Assembly: GCF_012927645.1 (NCBI RefSeq) | Contig: NZ_JABBMT010000013.1 | Location: forward strand, 1-64,000 | Direction of reading: 5' to 3' | Length of the DNA stretch: 64,000 nucleotides | Source of the DNA: Pseudoalteromonas arctica | Lineage (GTDB): Bacteria; Pseudomonadota; Gammaproteobacteria; Enterobacterales; Alteromonadaceae | Shown here: piece by piece, positions 1-9,652 of the stretch | Numbering within the stretch: the stretch's first letter is position 1 | Layout: each line of letters opens with the position of its first letter | Notes under the pieces: model-generated | Seen by the model: only the letters and a program-made list of their open reading frames with translations | What the model was told of the DNA's origin: nothing | Databases searched by the model: none | Program-made: the position numbers and the translations under genes

Positions 1-104
1 CGCTTTGCTACACCGAGAAGACAAAAGTAAAGTTAATCACTATTACCTATTGGTTTTTCCTCTGTGAGCTCGGTGCTCTCTGTGGTGAATAAATCACTAA
101 AAGA
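1..104. repeat. Dispersed repeat, family A (degenerate copy)
   Basis: The stretch carries CACCGAGAAGAC near its left end and CTCTGTGAGCTCGGTG further right, followed by GGTGAATAAATCAC. This is the same inverted arrangement (accGAG..acAGAG / CTCTGT..CTCGGTgg) seen in the array at 4829-6006, but more diverged. No gene is visible before 275. Confidence 0.5.
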
Positions 105-109
105 CTTTT

Positions 110-226
110 GCACAAAGAGAAGTGAATAAGAAGAACAAATGCCACGGGCTTCGAGCGACGAGCTTCGAATATGCCCTAGCATCTAGTCACTTCCTAAAAC
201 CTAGAACCTCACTCTCTAGAACCTAA
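110..226 (+). repeat. Dispersed repeat, family B (CACAAAGAGAAGTGAAT ... CCTAGAACCTAG)
   Basis: Begins with CACAAAGAGAAGTGAAT, runs through ATGCCACGGGCTTCGA and GCCCTAGCATCTAGTCACTT, and ends in CCTAGAACCT motifs. A close copy lies at 22380-22475 in the same orientation, an inverted one at 16409-16499, and a partial inverted one at 17099-17140. No coding potential is seen. Confidence 0.7.
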
Positions 227-238
227 TCAAACTTATAG

Positions 239-1153
<915 letters not shown>

Positions 1154-1690
1154 AAATCAAACTAAAAATAACAATTATATAGCCATAACACATTGACAAA
1201 CTGCCTAATAAAGCATTAAATAAGCCGAAAGGCTTATACACCATAACAAACTGTTAAACTGGGTGCTTTATATAATACAAAACAGTGTTATTGTAAGCCT
1301 CTAGGATGAATGAATTAACTTTCAACCAATCCTAAAGAACTACTTACGGGTATTGTTTTACACCGCACGGCTACTTTGATGAAAGCTGTGAGTTAAATAA
1401 ACAACATTAATACCAAGTAGTGGGTGAAGAAAGTTTTTAAAATTCGATGAAATGCAGTTAAAGCCGCTTTCAATCAGCTGTTTTAGTGCTAAAGTAGATC
1501 TAACAGAGTAATTTTAATAGTTGCTAAAACCTATCCAGCATTATTTAGCTAGGCACTGGGTTAGGTATTAGTAATTTAACGATTTTAAAAAAACCGTAAG
1601 ATAAAGCAGTTACAATAGCTAACGTGATTACACACTTTACTAACATAATTTATTTAGCTTACAAAAAACACTATCCTTTAGGAGAGGAAC
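1154..1690 (+). other. Long pilA leader/intergenic region with foldable segments
   Basis: There is no gene in these 537 bases. A perfect hairpin TAAGCC-GAAA-GGCTTA (1221-1236) sits inside a wider pair ATAAAGCA (1208-1215) / TGCTTTAT (1264-1271). A second pair, TAGGAT (1302-1307) / ATCCTA (1329-1334), follows. No U-tract follows the first hairpin, so it is not an obvious nadC terminator. I looked for a sigma-54 -24/-12 site for pilA and found nothing convincing (GGCAC at about 1552 lacks the TTGC half). The pilA promoter is therefore not assigned. Confidence 0.45.
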
Positions 1691-2143
1691 ATGGAAAAAA
1701 TGACACAACAAAGTCAAAAGGGTTTTACCCTAATTGAATTAATGATTGTAGTAGCAATCATCGGTATTTTAGCAGCGGTAGCCTTGCCTGCTTATCAAGA
1801 TTATACGACTCGTGCAAAAATGAGTGAAGTTGTTACATTTGCTGGTTCAGCTAAAACAGCAGTTAGTGAATGTATAATTACTACAGGTGATATTACTGCC
1901 TGTAATAGCAATGCAAAAGTAGGTTTAGATACTACAGGTATTTCATCTACTTATGTTGCCTCCGTTGAAGTAAGTGGTTCTGGTGTAATCACAACTACTG
2001 TTAAAGGAACTAATGTTGGTGCTTTAGATGGCTCTACTTTAGTTTTTACTCCAAATGCAGCAAACGGTGGAGTTACATGGAAATGCGAAATTGACGATAG
2101 TGCATTAAATAAATATGTGCCGCAAAACTGTCGCAAAAGCTAA
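1691..2143 (+). CDS. pilA: Type IV major pilin PilA
   Basis: This is a prepilin subunit of the type IV pilus. The leader [11 protein letters not shown] is followed by [20 protein letters not shown]. PilD would cut after Gly11 and N-methylate Phe12, and Glu16 is the conserved Glu5 of the mature pilin. Mature length is about 139 residues. Four cysteines are present; the last two (in WKCEIDD and at position 147) enclose a 14-residue D-region loop, as in group IVa pilins. The protein ends NCRKS, with a C-terminal Ser150. GGAGAG at 1681-1686 is a good ribosome binding site for ATG 1691. The next gene is a Wzy_C-type ligase, which suggests the pilin is glycosylated. The globular domain is not identifiable beyond PilA. 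Confidence 0.95.
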   Translation: MEKMTQQSQKGFTLIELMIVVAIIGILAAVALPAYQDYTTRAKMSEVVTFAGSAKTAVSECIITTGDITACNSNAKVGLDTTGISSTYVASVEVSGSGVITTTVKGTNVGALDGSTLVFTPNAANGGVTWKCEIDDSALNKYVPQNCRKS

Positions 2144-2160
2144 TTGACAATTAGTAAAAG

Positions 2161-2183
2161 AAGCTCTTTCTATGAAAGAGCTT
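2161..2183 (+). promoter_or_regulatory. Perfect hairpin between pilA and the ligase gene
   Basis: AAGCTCTTTC-TAT-GAAAGAGCTT is a perfect 10-bp stem with a 3-base loop, 17 bases after the pilA stop. There is no downstream U-tract, so a simple intrinsic terminator is unlikely. The 3' arm contains GAAAGAG, the only Shine-Dalgarno-like sequence before the ATG at 2189, so the stem would hide that site. It could also protect the 3' end of an abundant pilA transcript. Confidence 0.7.
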
Positions 2184-2188
2184 GCATT

Positions 2189-3511
2189 ATGGATACTAGA
2201 AAATATTTACTTCACTCAAACATTCCTTCCTTATTCTTATTTTTTTGTCTAATTCCATTTATTGATGAGTATTTTTTGGGTTTATTTAATGAAAAAAGAT
2301 TTTTCCAATCTATACTCCTTATTTTATGTGCCTTACTTTATTTTCATTCATTCAAATTAGAAAAAAAATCGAAGCTGATTTTAGTTTCAGTTCTATTCAT
2401 TGGTTTAATAAGCACACTTTTAAGCGAAAACTTATTATATTCAAGCTTGAGCTATCTTCACGCTACAATGCTAATAAGCCTTGTTTTTTTAGGTTATAAA
2501 ATAAAAGATAATAACTCTATTTTATTTTATACGATATTTTTCTCTAACGTATTTTTAGTATCTTATTCATTACTTAATTATTCTTTTTTTATTCTATCAA
2601 GTGAGGCGCCATTTCCTGATGGCGTTTTATATGGTTTCTATAACATTCGATTTTTTAATCAATTTCAAGTCCTAAGCATACCCTTTGTCATCTATTTTCT
2701 TTCACACTCTAAGTTACATAGAGTTGCCAAAGTCACTCTGACTTTTAATTTCTTTTTGCTACTTTTCAGTAGCGCGCGAGGGGCTTCAATAGCAATTTTG
2801 ATAACAACTTTAATTTATTGCTATTTCATAAATAAAAGCATGGTAAAAGAGATACTCTTTTATGTATTAGCTGCTATTTTATTATTTTTACTTCATTATT
2901 TTTATCTTAGTTTTTACCACTCAGCCGAATATATAATAAGAACTGGTAGTTCAAAAAGATACGAGTTATGGCTAGAAGTTATCAACAATATAAGCTTTAA
3001 AACACTACTTATCGGTAATGGCCCTGGTGGGTATAAATCTGAGACTTTCGATTTTGGCCACCCCCATAATAGCATCCTTCAAATATTGAATAACTGGGGG
3101 GTAATTGTTTTATCTATTACTGTTTGGTTTATATATAAATTAATCACTCACTCACTAGCATTCATTAAGAAAAACAAAGGTAACAATGAGTTTTTAACCT
3201 GTTTTACTTCATTCGTAAGCTTACTAATTTACTCACTAGTCAGCGGCGTGATAGTCATGCCAATTCCGCAGACTTTTTTATTTGTTTTAGTTGGGATTTT
3301 ACTTGGGTATTTAGGTTATAATCTATTTGAAAGAAAAAATAACACACATAAAAAAATAGCACTAATTATTACATTCACAATATCTTTACTTTACGCGGCA
3401 TTAGTTATACTTAGCTACAGCTGTTTAGACCCTAAACCATACGGCCCTAGCTTTTGGTCTAACGGACAATTATCTTTTGAAAATTGTAAACTTACTTACT
3501 TCGAGGATTAA
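2189..3511 (+). CDS. Wzy_C/O-antigen-ligase-like membrane protein, probable pilin O-oligosaccharyltransferase
   Basis: This is a 440-residue polytopic inner-membrane protein, mostly hydrophobic (about ten to twelve helices by eye). It has the features of the Wzy_C/WaaL superfamily: SSARGASIAI, and a periplasmic-loop motif FGHPHNSILQILNNWG around residue 290. Members next to pilA (TfpO/PilO of Pseudomonas) transfer an O-antigen unit to pilin; WaaL and Wzy relatives act on LPS. Position directly after pilA and the pilin's C-terminal Ser favour the pilin role, which is inference. The frame is open back to a TTG at 2144; ATG 2189 is chosen as the first ATG. Its Shine-Dalgarno sequence is inside the hairpin at 2161-2183. 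The gene is visibly more AT-rich than pilC, suggesting lateral acquisition, and ends two bases before pilC. Confidence 0.75.
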   Translation: MDTRKYLLHSNIPSLFLFFCLIPFIDEYFLGLFNEKRFFQSILLILCALLYFHSFKLEKKSKLILVSVLFIGLISTLLSENLLYSSLSYLHATMLISLVFLGYKIKDNNSILFYTIFFSNVFLVSYSLLNYSFFILSSEAPFPDGVLYGFYNIRFFNQFQVLSIPFVIYFLSHSKLHRVAKVTLTFNFFLLLFSSARGASIAILITTLIYCYFINKSMVKEILFYVLAAILLFLLHYFYLSFYHSAEYIIRTGSSKRYELWLEVINNISFKTLLIGNGPGGYKSETFDFGHPHNSILQILNNWGVIVLSITVWFIYKLITHSLAFIKKNKGNNEFLTCFTSFVSLLIYSLVSGVIVMPIPQTFLFVLVGILLGYLGYNLFERKNNTHKKIALIITFTISLLYAALVILSYSCLDPKPYGPSFWSNGQLSFENCKLTYFED

Positions 3512-3513
3512 TA

Positions 3514-4740
3514 ATGGCAAAGCAACCGGACAAAAAAGGATTTGATACTTTTGAATGGGTAGGCGTGAGTGCTCGCGGGAAGCGCCTTGAAGGCGAAATG
3601 ACAGGCGCAAGTATAGCTTTAGTCAAGGCCCAATTACGTAAACAAGGTATCACACCCTCAAAAGTTAAACGAAAAGCCAAGCCTTTGTTCGGCGTGCGTA
3701 TGCAGGCTATTACGCCAAAAGATATTGCTTTAGTTACGCGGCAAATTGCCACTATGTTAATGGCAGGTGTTCCCCTTATTCAATCAATCGAAATGATAGG
3801 CACCGGGTCAACAAACAAAAGCGTTACAAAGCTAATGGAAACCGTCGGCGATGAAGTAAAAGCAGGTGGTGCTTTATCTGATGCACTGCGTAAACACCCT
3901 CGCTATTTTGATGATTTGTATTGTGATTTAGTCGCCTCCGGTGAGCAATCTGGTGCACTGGATAAAATATTCGACCGCGTTGCCCTGTATAAAGAAAAGT
4001 CAGAAGCGCTGAAATCAAAAATTAAAAAAGCTATGTTCTACCCAATTGCTGTATTGGTAGTGGCGTTAATTGTAACCTCTATTTTACTTATATTCGTAGT
4101 GCCGCAATTTCAAGATATTTTTGCCGGCTTTGGTGCAGAACTCCCTGCGTTTACTTTAATGGTGATAGGTATTTCTGAGTTTATGCAAGAATATTGGTGG
4201 ATGATGCTCATTGCCTTAGTAGGCTTTGGCTGGGCTTATAAGGAAGCGCTACTAAAAAGCAAAAAACTACGCGATGCCAACGACCGTGCTATTTTAAAAT
4301 TACCCGTAATTGGTATGATTTTAAATAAAGCTGCGGTGGCGCGCTATGCCCGTACGCTTTCGACCACCTTTGCGGCGGGTGTACCTCTAGTTGATGCGCT
4401 GGACTCAGCTGCTGGGGCTTCAGGTAACGCGGTTTATCGTTATGCTATTTTAGATATAAAAGCTGAAGTAAGCTCGGGTAATCAAATGAACTGGGCGATG
4501 CGCAACTCAAAAATATTCCCCGATATGGTGATACAAATGGTCGCTATAGGTGAAGAGTCAGGCTCTTTGGATGGCATGCTGGCAAAGGTCGCCACTATTT
4601 ATGAGCAAGAAGTTGATGATGCAGTAGATGGCCTATCGAGCTTGTTAGAGCCGCTTATTATGGCGGTACTCGGCGTGTTAGTTGGTGGTTTGATCATTGC
4701 TATGTACTTACCTATTTTCCAACTTGGGTCGGTTATATAA
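3514..4740 (+). CDS. pilC: Type IV pilus inner-membrane platform protein PilC
   Basis: PilC is the inner-membrane platform on which the PilB and PilT motors act. The 408 residues match the family length. Two T2SSF repeats are visible: ALVTRQIATMLMAGVPLIQS (about 70-90) and ARYARTLSTTFAAGVPLVDA (about 275-295), each followed by a GEESG/SGEQSG turn (SGEQSGALDK, IGEESGSLDG). Three membrane segments are seen, the last ending near MYLPIFQLGSVI. GAGGA at 3503-3507 is its ribosome binding site, inside the end of the preceding gene. pilB, which normally precedes pilC, is instead at 7973. A heptamer repeat follows the stop codon directly. Confidence 0.95.
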   Translation: MAKQPDKKGFDTFEWVGVSARGKRLEGEMTGASIALVKAQLRKQGITPSKVKRKAKPLFGVRMQAITPKDIALVTRQIATMLMAGVPLIQSIEMIGTGSTNKSVTKLMETVGDEVKAGGALSDALRKHPRYFDDLYCDLVASGEQSGALDKIFDRVALYKEKSEALKSKIKKAMFYPIAVLVVALIVTSILLIFVVPQFQDIFAGFGAELPAFTLMVIGISEFMQEYWWMMLIALVGFGWAYKEALLKSKKLRDANDRAILKLPVIGMILNKAAVARYARTLSTTFAAGVPLVDALDSAAGASGNAVYRYAILDIKAEVSSGNQMNWAMRNSKIFPDMVIQMVAIGEESGSLDGMLAKVATIYEQEVDDAVDGLSSLLEPLIMAVLGVLVGGLIIAMYLPIFQLGSVI

Positions 4741-4779
4741 AAGCTGTAAGCTGTAAGCTGTAAGCTGTAAGCTGTAAGC
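4741..4779 (+). repeat. Heptamer tandem repeat (AAGCTGT)5.6
   Basis: Five perfect copies of AAGCTGT plus AAGC start at the base after the pilC stop codon. Short direct repeats like this can change copy number by strand slippage. It is the left border of the large repeat block before pilD. Confidence 0.9.
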
Positions 4780-4828
4780 AAAAATGTTCCTAATTTATAT
4801 TAAGCAATGAAACATCTTTTTTATTTAA

Positions 4829-6006
4829 GTGATTAATTCACCACCGAGAACACAGAGAAGAAATAAGTGATTTTTTACTTTGGTTTCTCTGTGTAGCGCG
4901 CAGCGCCTTTGTGCCCTCGGTGGTAAAATAGGTTTGTTTGTGTAAATGTATAAACAGTCGCGAGGTAAACTCGCTGCTACCAATACGTAGGCGCGGGTTT
5001 ACCCCGCGCAATAGATTCAAGTTCTGTCAGTGATTAATTCACCACCGAGAACACAGAGAAAAAATAAGTGATTTTTACTTTGGTTTCTCTGTGTAGCGCG
5101 CAGCGCCTTTGTGCCCTCGGTGGTAAAATAGGTTTATCGGTGTAAATGTATAAACAGTCGCGAGGTAAACTCGCTGCTACATACACGTAAGCGCGGGGTT
5201 ACCCCACGCAATTAGATTAAAGTTCTGTCAGTGATTAATTCACCACCGAGAACACAGAGAAAAAATAAGTGATTTTTACTTTGGTTTCTCTGTGTAGCGC
5301 GCAGCGCCTTTGTGCCCTCGGTGGTAAAATAGGTTTGTTTGTGTAAATGTATAAACAGTCACGAGGTAAACTCGCTGCTACATACACGTAAGCGCGGGCT
5401 TACCCCACGCAATTAGATTAAAGTTCTGTCAGTGATTAATTCACCACCGAGAACACAGAGAAGAAATAAGTGGTTTTTACTTTGGTTTCTCTGTGTAGCG
5501 CGCAGCGTCTTTGTGCCCTCGGTGGTAAAATAGGTTTGTTTGTGTAAATGTATAAACAGTCGCGAGGTAAACTCGCTGCTACATACACGTAAGCGCGGGC
5601 TTACCCCACGCAATTAAATTAAAGTTCTGTCAGTGATTAATTCACCACCGAGAACACAGAGAAGAAATAAGTGATTTTTTACTTTGGTTTCTCTGTGTAG
5701 CGCGCAGCGCCTTTGTGCCCTCGGTGGTAAAATAGGTTTGTTTGTGTAAATGTATAAACAGTCGCGAGGTAAACTCGCTGCTACCAATGCGTAGGCGCGG
5801 GTTTACCCCGCGCAATAGATTAAAGTTCTGTCAGTGATTAATTCACCACCGAGAACACAGAGAAGAAATAAGTGGTTTTTACTTTGGTTTCTCTGTGTAG
5901 CGCGCAGCGCCTTTGTGCCCTCGGTGGTAAAATAAGTTTGTTTGTGTAAATGTATAAACAGTCGCGAGGTAAACTCGCTGCTACATACACGTAAGCGCGG
6001 GCTTTT
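4829..6006 (+). repeat. Six-unit tandem array of family A repeat, exact 201-bp period
   Basis: Unit starts (GTGATTAATTCACCACCGAG) fall at 4829, 5030, 5231, 5432, 5633 and 5834, each 201 bases apart. The sixth unit stops after about 170 bases. Each unit has two parts: (1) ACCACCGAG..ACACAGAGAA facing TTTCTCTGTG..CTCGGTGGT; and (2) two short palindromes, GCGAG-GTAAA-CTCGC and GCGCGGG-TTTA-CCCCGCG, which are imperfect inverted copies of each other joined by about 6 bases. Units differ by scattered substitutions, with balanced one-base changes. I see no real gene: the open frames inside it are period artefacts. Confidence 0.95.
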
Positions 6007-6012
6007 AGTAGA

Positions 6013-6046
6013 TTTTAGGTTTTAGGTTTTAGGTTTTAGGTTTTAG
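6013..6046 (+). repeat. Heptamer tandem repeat (TTTTAGG)4.9 directly before pilD
   Basis: Four perfect TTTTAGG copies plus TTTTAG end four bases before the pilD ATG at 6050. The last AGG (6038-6040) is the only Shine-Dalgarno-like sequence for that start, so the repeat appears to double as the pilD ribosome binding site. Confidence 0.85.
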
Positions 6047-6049
6047 CGA

Positions 6050-6949
6050 ATGCAAAATTTCTTTCTCGACATAATCACTGTTATGCAAAACCAATTATGG
6101 TTTTACTTACTCACCGTTGGCTTAGTGAGCCTGTGTATTGGCAGTTTTTTGAATGTAGTTATTTATCGGTTGCCGATAATGATGCAACGCGAATGGCAAA
6201 CTGAATGCCGTGTTTTACTGGCTGACGATTTAAAACCCACAAAAGCTGGTAATACAGAAGCTGAGTTTAATCTAGTAAAGCCGAACTCTACTTGCCCAAA
6301 GTGCAAAACGGCAATTAAGCCTTGGCAAAATATCCCTGTTCTTAGCTGGTTATTGTTAAAAGGTCGCTGCGCTAGTTGCAGTAACCCAATTTCAGTACGT
6401 TACCCTATTGTTGAAATACTTACTGCGGTTTTAAGCTTAATAGTGGCCTACACTTTTGGCGCGACTGAGCAGGCACTGCTGTATATTTTAATTACTTGGG
6501 TGCTCGTTGCCCTGATCTTTATTGATATTGATCATATGCTACTACCTGATCAACTCACCCTACCATTAGTTTGGTTAGCATTAATTGCTGCGGTAATGGG
6601 TATCACTCTCTCCCCAACAGATGCAATAATTGGGGCGGCATGTGGCTATTTAAGTTTATGGAGCGTCTATTGGCTGTTTAAACTGATCACCGGTAAAGAA
6701 GGCATGGGCTATGGTGACTTTAAATTACTGGCGGTATTTGGCGCATTACTGGGCTGGCAATCATTACTCACTATTGTTTTATTATCGAGTGTAGTGGGCG
6801 CTATTATTGGGATCGCGTTATTGAGTATTCAAGGCAAAGATAAAGCCACACCAATTCCATTTGGGCCTTATTTAGCCATTGCCGGTTGGGTTACTTTATT
6901 ATGGGGCACGCAAATCCAAGTATTTTATTTTAATTTGTTAGGTTATTAA
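6050..6949 (+). CDS. pilD: Prepilin peptidase / N-methyltransferase PilD
   Basis: PilD cleaves and N-methylates type IV prepilins and type II secretion pseudopilins in the inner membrane. The 299 residues match the family. After the first membrane segment come two zinc-type cysteine pairs, CPKC (about 82-85) and CASC (about 106-109). The catalytic aspartates lie in FIDIDHMLLPDQ (about 157) and GMGYGDFKLL (about 218-227, the GxGD motif). ATG 6050 follows the heptamer repeat directly; an in-frame ATG at 6083 also exists but has no better ribosome site. The next gene, coaE, begins one base after the stop, so the two are surely co-transcribed. Confidence 0.95.
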   Translation: MQNFFLDIITVMQNQLWFYLLTVGLVSLCIGSFLNVVIYRLPIMMQREWQTECRVLLADDLKPTKAGNTEAEFNLVKPNSTCPKCKTAIKPWQNIPVLSWLLLKGRCASCSNPISVRYPIVEILTAVLSLIVAYTFGATEQALLYILITWVLVALIFIDIDHMLLPDQLTLPLVWLALIAAVMGITLSPTDAIIGAACGYLSLWSVYWLFKLITGKEGMGYGDFKLLAVFGALLGWQSLLTIVLLSSVVGAIIGIALLSIQGKDKATPIPFGPYLAIAGWVTLLWGTQIQVFYFNLLGY

Positions 6950-6950
6950 T

Positions 6951-7580
6951 ATGAATGCATCCACTCATAAACCGATAAAAAATTGGGTGCTGGGCTTAAC
7001 TGGCGGTATTGGTTGCGGAAAAAGCACCGTTAGCGCCATGTTTGAAAAACTCGCTATTACCGTAATTGATGCTGACATTATTGCACGCCAAGTAGTCAAA
7101 CCGCATAGCCATGGTTTAGCTGCTATTAGTGAGCATTTTGGTGCCCAAGTGCTAAATCCCAACGGCAGTTTAAACCGGGCGCAATTACGTGAAATTATTT
7201 TTGCCGATACAGCGCAAAAAACTTGGCTTAATAATTTGCTGCACCCTCTGATCCGTGAAAAAACCCTTACTGATTTACACTCAGCAAACAGCGCATATGT
7301 GGTACTTGTTGCGCCACTGTTATTTGAAAATGGCCTTGAGCAATATTGTGATCGCACACTGGTTATTGATGTACCTATTGCGGTGCAGCTTGAACGAACT
7401 ATTGCCCGCGATAACACCTCGGAGCAGCAAGCACGCAGTATTATCGCCGCACAAATGTCACGCGAGGATAAACTTAACCGCGCTGACGATGTGATTGATA
7501 ACAACCGACCGCTGGCTCAAGTAGCTACTGTAATACAACAATTACATGCACAGTATTTAGCACTGCCTGCGAAAAAATAA
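6951..7580 (+). CDS. coaE: Dephospho-CoA kinase
   Basis: CoaE phosphorylates the 3'-OH of the ribose of dephospho-CoA, the last step of CoA synthesis, in the cytosol. The 209-residue protein has the P-loop GGIGCGKS at 18-25, then DADIIARQVV and LLHPLIR, and VVLVAPLLFENGLE as expected for this P-loop kinase family. It starts one base after pilD, the usual gammaproteobacterial arrangement. In related genomes zapD and yacG often follow; here a repeat starts right after the stop codon, then pilB. Confidence 0.95.
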   Translation: MNASTHKPIKNWVLGLTGGIGCGKSTVSAMFEKLAITVIDADIIARQVVKPHSHGLAAISEHFGAQVLNPNGSLNRAQLREIIFADTAQKTWLNNLLHPLIREKTLTDLHSANSAYVVLVAPLLFENGLEQYCDRTLVIDVPIAVQLERTIARDNTSEQQARSIIAAQMSREDKLNRADDVIDNNRPLAQVATVIQQLHAQYLALPAKK

Positions 7581-7848
7581 ACAGTCGCGAGGTAAACTCG
7601 CTGCTACCAATACGTAGGCGCGGGTTTACCCCGCGCAATAGATTCAAGTTCTGTCAGTGATTAATTCACCACCGAGAACACAGAGAAGAAATAAGTGATT
7701 TTTACTTTGGTTTCTCTGTGTAGCGCGCAGCGTCTTTGTGCCCTCGGTGGTAAAATAGGTTTATCTGTGTAAATGTATAAACAGTCGCGAGGTAAACTCG
7801 CTGCTACCAATACGTAGGCGCGGGTTTACCCCACGCAATTAGATTAAA
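7581..7848 (+). repeat. Family A repeat, 1.3 units
   Basis: Starts at ACAGTCGCGAGG directly after the coaE stop codon and carries the double palindrome, then the CACCACCGAG..CTCGGTGGT part, then the double palindrome again (second ACAGTCGCGAGG at 7781, a 200-base offset). It is near-identical in sequence to the units at 4829-6006, so pilD-coaE lies between two directly repeated blocks. Confidence 0.93.
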
Positions 7849-7972
7849 GGCATTTACACAAAAACTTTCTGGGTTTTTGTTGTCAAATTATCTTAAATCG
7901 ATAAGACTAATATTATCCCCTCCTTTCTTCTGGTAAATTGCAGGCTATGAAAGGATCTAACCAAGGTGCGCA

Positions 7973-9652
7973 ATGAATATTAATTCACCATTACTTAGAA
8001 AGTTTATTACGCTTGGCCGTATTGACGCAGAAACAGTTAAATTAAAGCAACGTGAATATGCCTCAACCGCAGAGTTAATAGCTAAATGCTGCGGTATTGA
8101 TGGCCATGAACTTGCCGAGCAATGCATCGACCTATTCCGAGTGCCTTATTTTGATATACGTGAGTTTGACGTCGAGCTGATCCCCAAAGAGCTAGTTAAA
8201 GAAAAACTGATCAAAGATCACCATATTCTGCCTTTAGTTAAAAAAGGCAGTAAACTCTACATTGCCGCATCGGATCCTACTGATTATGGTGCTTTTGAAA
8301 ACTTTGAATTCAGTACCGGGCTTGCCTGTGAGGTGGTCGTTGTTGATTATCGCCAGCTTGAAGTCAAAATAGATCAACTGCTTGATGCGTCGGGCAGCTT
8401 GCATTTAAGTGATGAAGAATTTAAAGAATTTAGTGAGCTAGATACTGAAGGCTCGCGCGAAATACAAAACAACGGTGAAGACGAAAAAGACGATGCCCCG
8501 ATTATCGTCTACATCAATAAAATTTTGATGGATGCAATTAAAAAAGGCGCATCAGATTTACACTTTGAACCCTACGAGCATAAGTACCGCGTGCGTTTTC
8601 GTATTGATGGCATTTTGCATGAAATGGCCAGCCCGCCGAATAGCTTGGCTACGCGTTTATCAGCGCGTATAAAAGTAATGGCACGCTTAGATATTGCTGA
8701 AAAACGTAAACCGCAAGATGGCCGTATTAAGCTTAAAATCACTGAACGTAAAAGTATCGATTTCCGGGTGAGTACGCTGCCAACCTTGTGGGGCGAAAAA
8801 ATCGTAATGCGTATCCTTGATTCATCCAGTGCCATGCTCGGCATTGATGTACTTGGTTACGAACCTGAGCAGAAAAAGCTCTATATGAATGCACTGCAAC
8901 AACCGCAAGGCATGATATTAGTAACAGGCCCTACAGGCTCGGGTAAAACGGTATCTCTTTATACTGGTTTGAATATTCTTAACCAGCCTGAGCGCAATAT
9001 CAGCACCGCAGAGGATCCGGTTGAAATTAACCTCGAAGGTATCAACCAAGTACAAATAAACCCACGTGCTGATATGACTTTTGCTAATGCGCTAAAAGCG
9101 TTTTTACGTCAAGATCCTGATGTAGTAATGGTAGGTGAAATACGTGATCTTGAAACCGCTGAAATTTCAATAAAAGCGGCACAAACGGGTCACTTGGTAT
9201 TATCAACCTTACATACTAACTCTGCACCTGAAACCCTAACCCGTTTACTTAATATGGGTGTACCTGCTTATAACGTTGCCAGCTCTATTAGCTTAATTAT
9301 CGCACAGCGCTTAGCTCGACGTTTATGCCCTAAATGCAAAACGCCCGAAACACTTCCTGATGAAGAGTTACAACGACAAGGCTTCACGCCAGAACAAATA
9401 AGTGAACTCACTTTATTTGTCCCCCAAGGCTGCGATAGTTGCACAGATGGCTATAAAGGCCGGGTAGGTATTTATGAAGTAATGCAAATTACTCCAGAAA
9501 TAGCGCAAATCATTATGCGTGGCGGTAACTCACTAGAAATTGCTGAAGTATCGTTAAAGTCAGGGTTTAATAACTTACGTTTATCAGGCCTCAGAAAAGC
9601 TGCCGAGGGTGTCACCTCTCTGGCTGAGATAAACCGTGTCACTAGTTTTTAG
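7973..9652 (+). CDS. pilB: Type IV pilus extension ATPase PilB
   Basis: PilB is the cytoplasmic hexameric ATPase that drives pilus extension by turning PilC. The 559 residues comprise an N-terminal T2SSE_N domain and a RecA-like motor: Walker A GPTGSGKT at about 318-325, Asp box, Walker [14 protein letters not shown] at about 383, His box [12 protein letters not shown], and a zinc motif CPKC (about 451) / CDSC (about 486) typical of PilB rather than PilT. AAGGTG at 7963-7968 is its ribosome binding site. In the usual order pilB sits between pilA and pilC; here it stands alone after coaE and a repeat block, with its own 120-base leader. All key motifs are intact, so it should be functional. 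Confidence 0.96.
   Translation: MNINSPLLRKFITLGRIDAETVKLKQREYASTAELIAKCCGIDGHELAEQCIDLFRVPYFDIREFDVELIPKELVKEKLIKDHHILPLVKKGSKLYIAASDPTDYGAFENFEFSTGLACEVVVVDYRQLEVKIDQLLDASGSLHLSDEEFKEFSELDTEGSREIQNNGEDEKDDAPIIVYINKILMDAIKKGASDLHFEPYEHKYRVRFRIDGILHEMASPPNSLATRLSARIKVMARLDIAEKRKPQDGRIKLKITERKSIDFRVSTLPTLWGEKIVMRILDSSSAMLGIDVLGYEPEQKKLYMNALQQPQGMILVTGPTGSGKTVSLYTGLNILNQPERNISTAEDPVEINLEGINQVQINPRADMTFANALKAFLRQDPDVVMVGEIRDLETAEISIKAAQTGHLVLSTLHTNSAPETLTRLLNMGVPAYNVASSISLIIAQRLARRLCPKCKTPETLPDEELQRQGFTPEQISELTLFVPQGCDSCTDGYKGRVGIYEVMQITPEIAQIIMRGGNSLEIAEVSLKSGFNNLRLSGLRKAAEGVTSLAEINRVTSF

Noticed and set aside
1550..1570. Sigma-54 promoter for pilA at AGGCACTGGGTTAGGT
   Set aside because: The -24 GG half is present but the -12 TTGC half is absent.
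4838..5613. Repeated open frames on the minus strand inside the 201-bp array (SSEFTSRLFIHLHKQTYFTT...)
   Set aside because: The period is a multiple of three, so any frame recurs in each unit. The frames contain stops, have no ribosome site and sit in palindromic non-coding repeats.
4829..6006. CRISPR array
   Set aside because: Repeats are 201 bp and contiguous with no unique spacers; no cas gene nearby.
6013..6046. Telomere-like TTTTAGG repeats
   Set aside because: Only five short copies internal to a chromosome; a microsatellite, with no link to linear ends.
6965..7504. 179-codon minus-strand frame over coaE
   Set aside because: Antisense of a conserved kinase; no ribosome site or motif.
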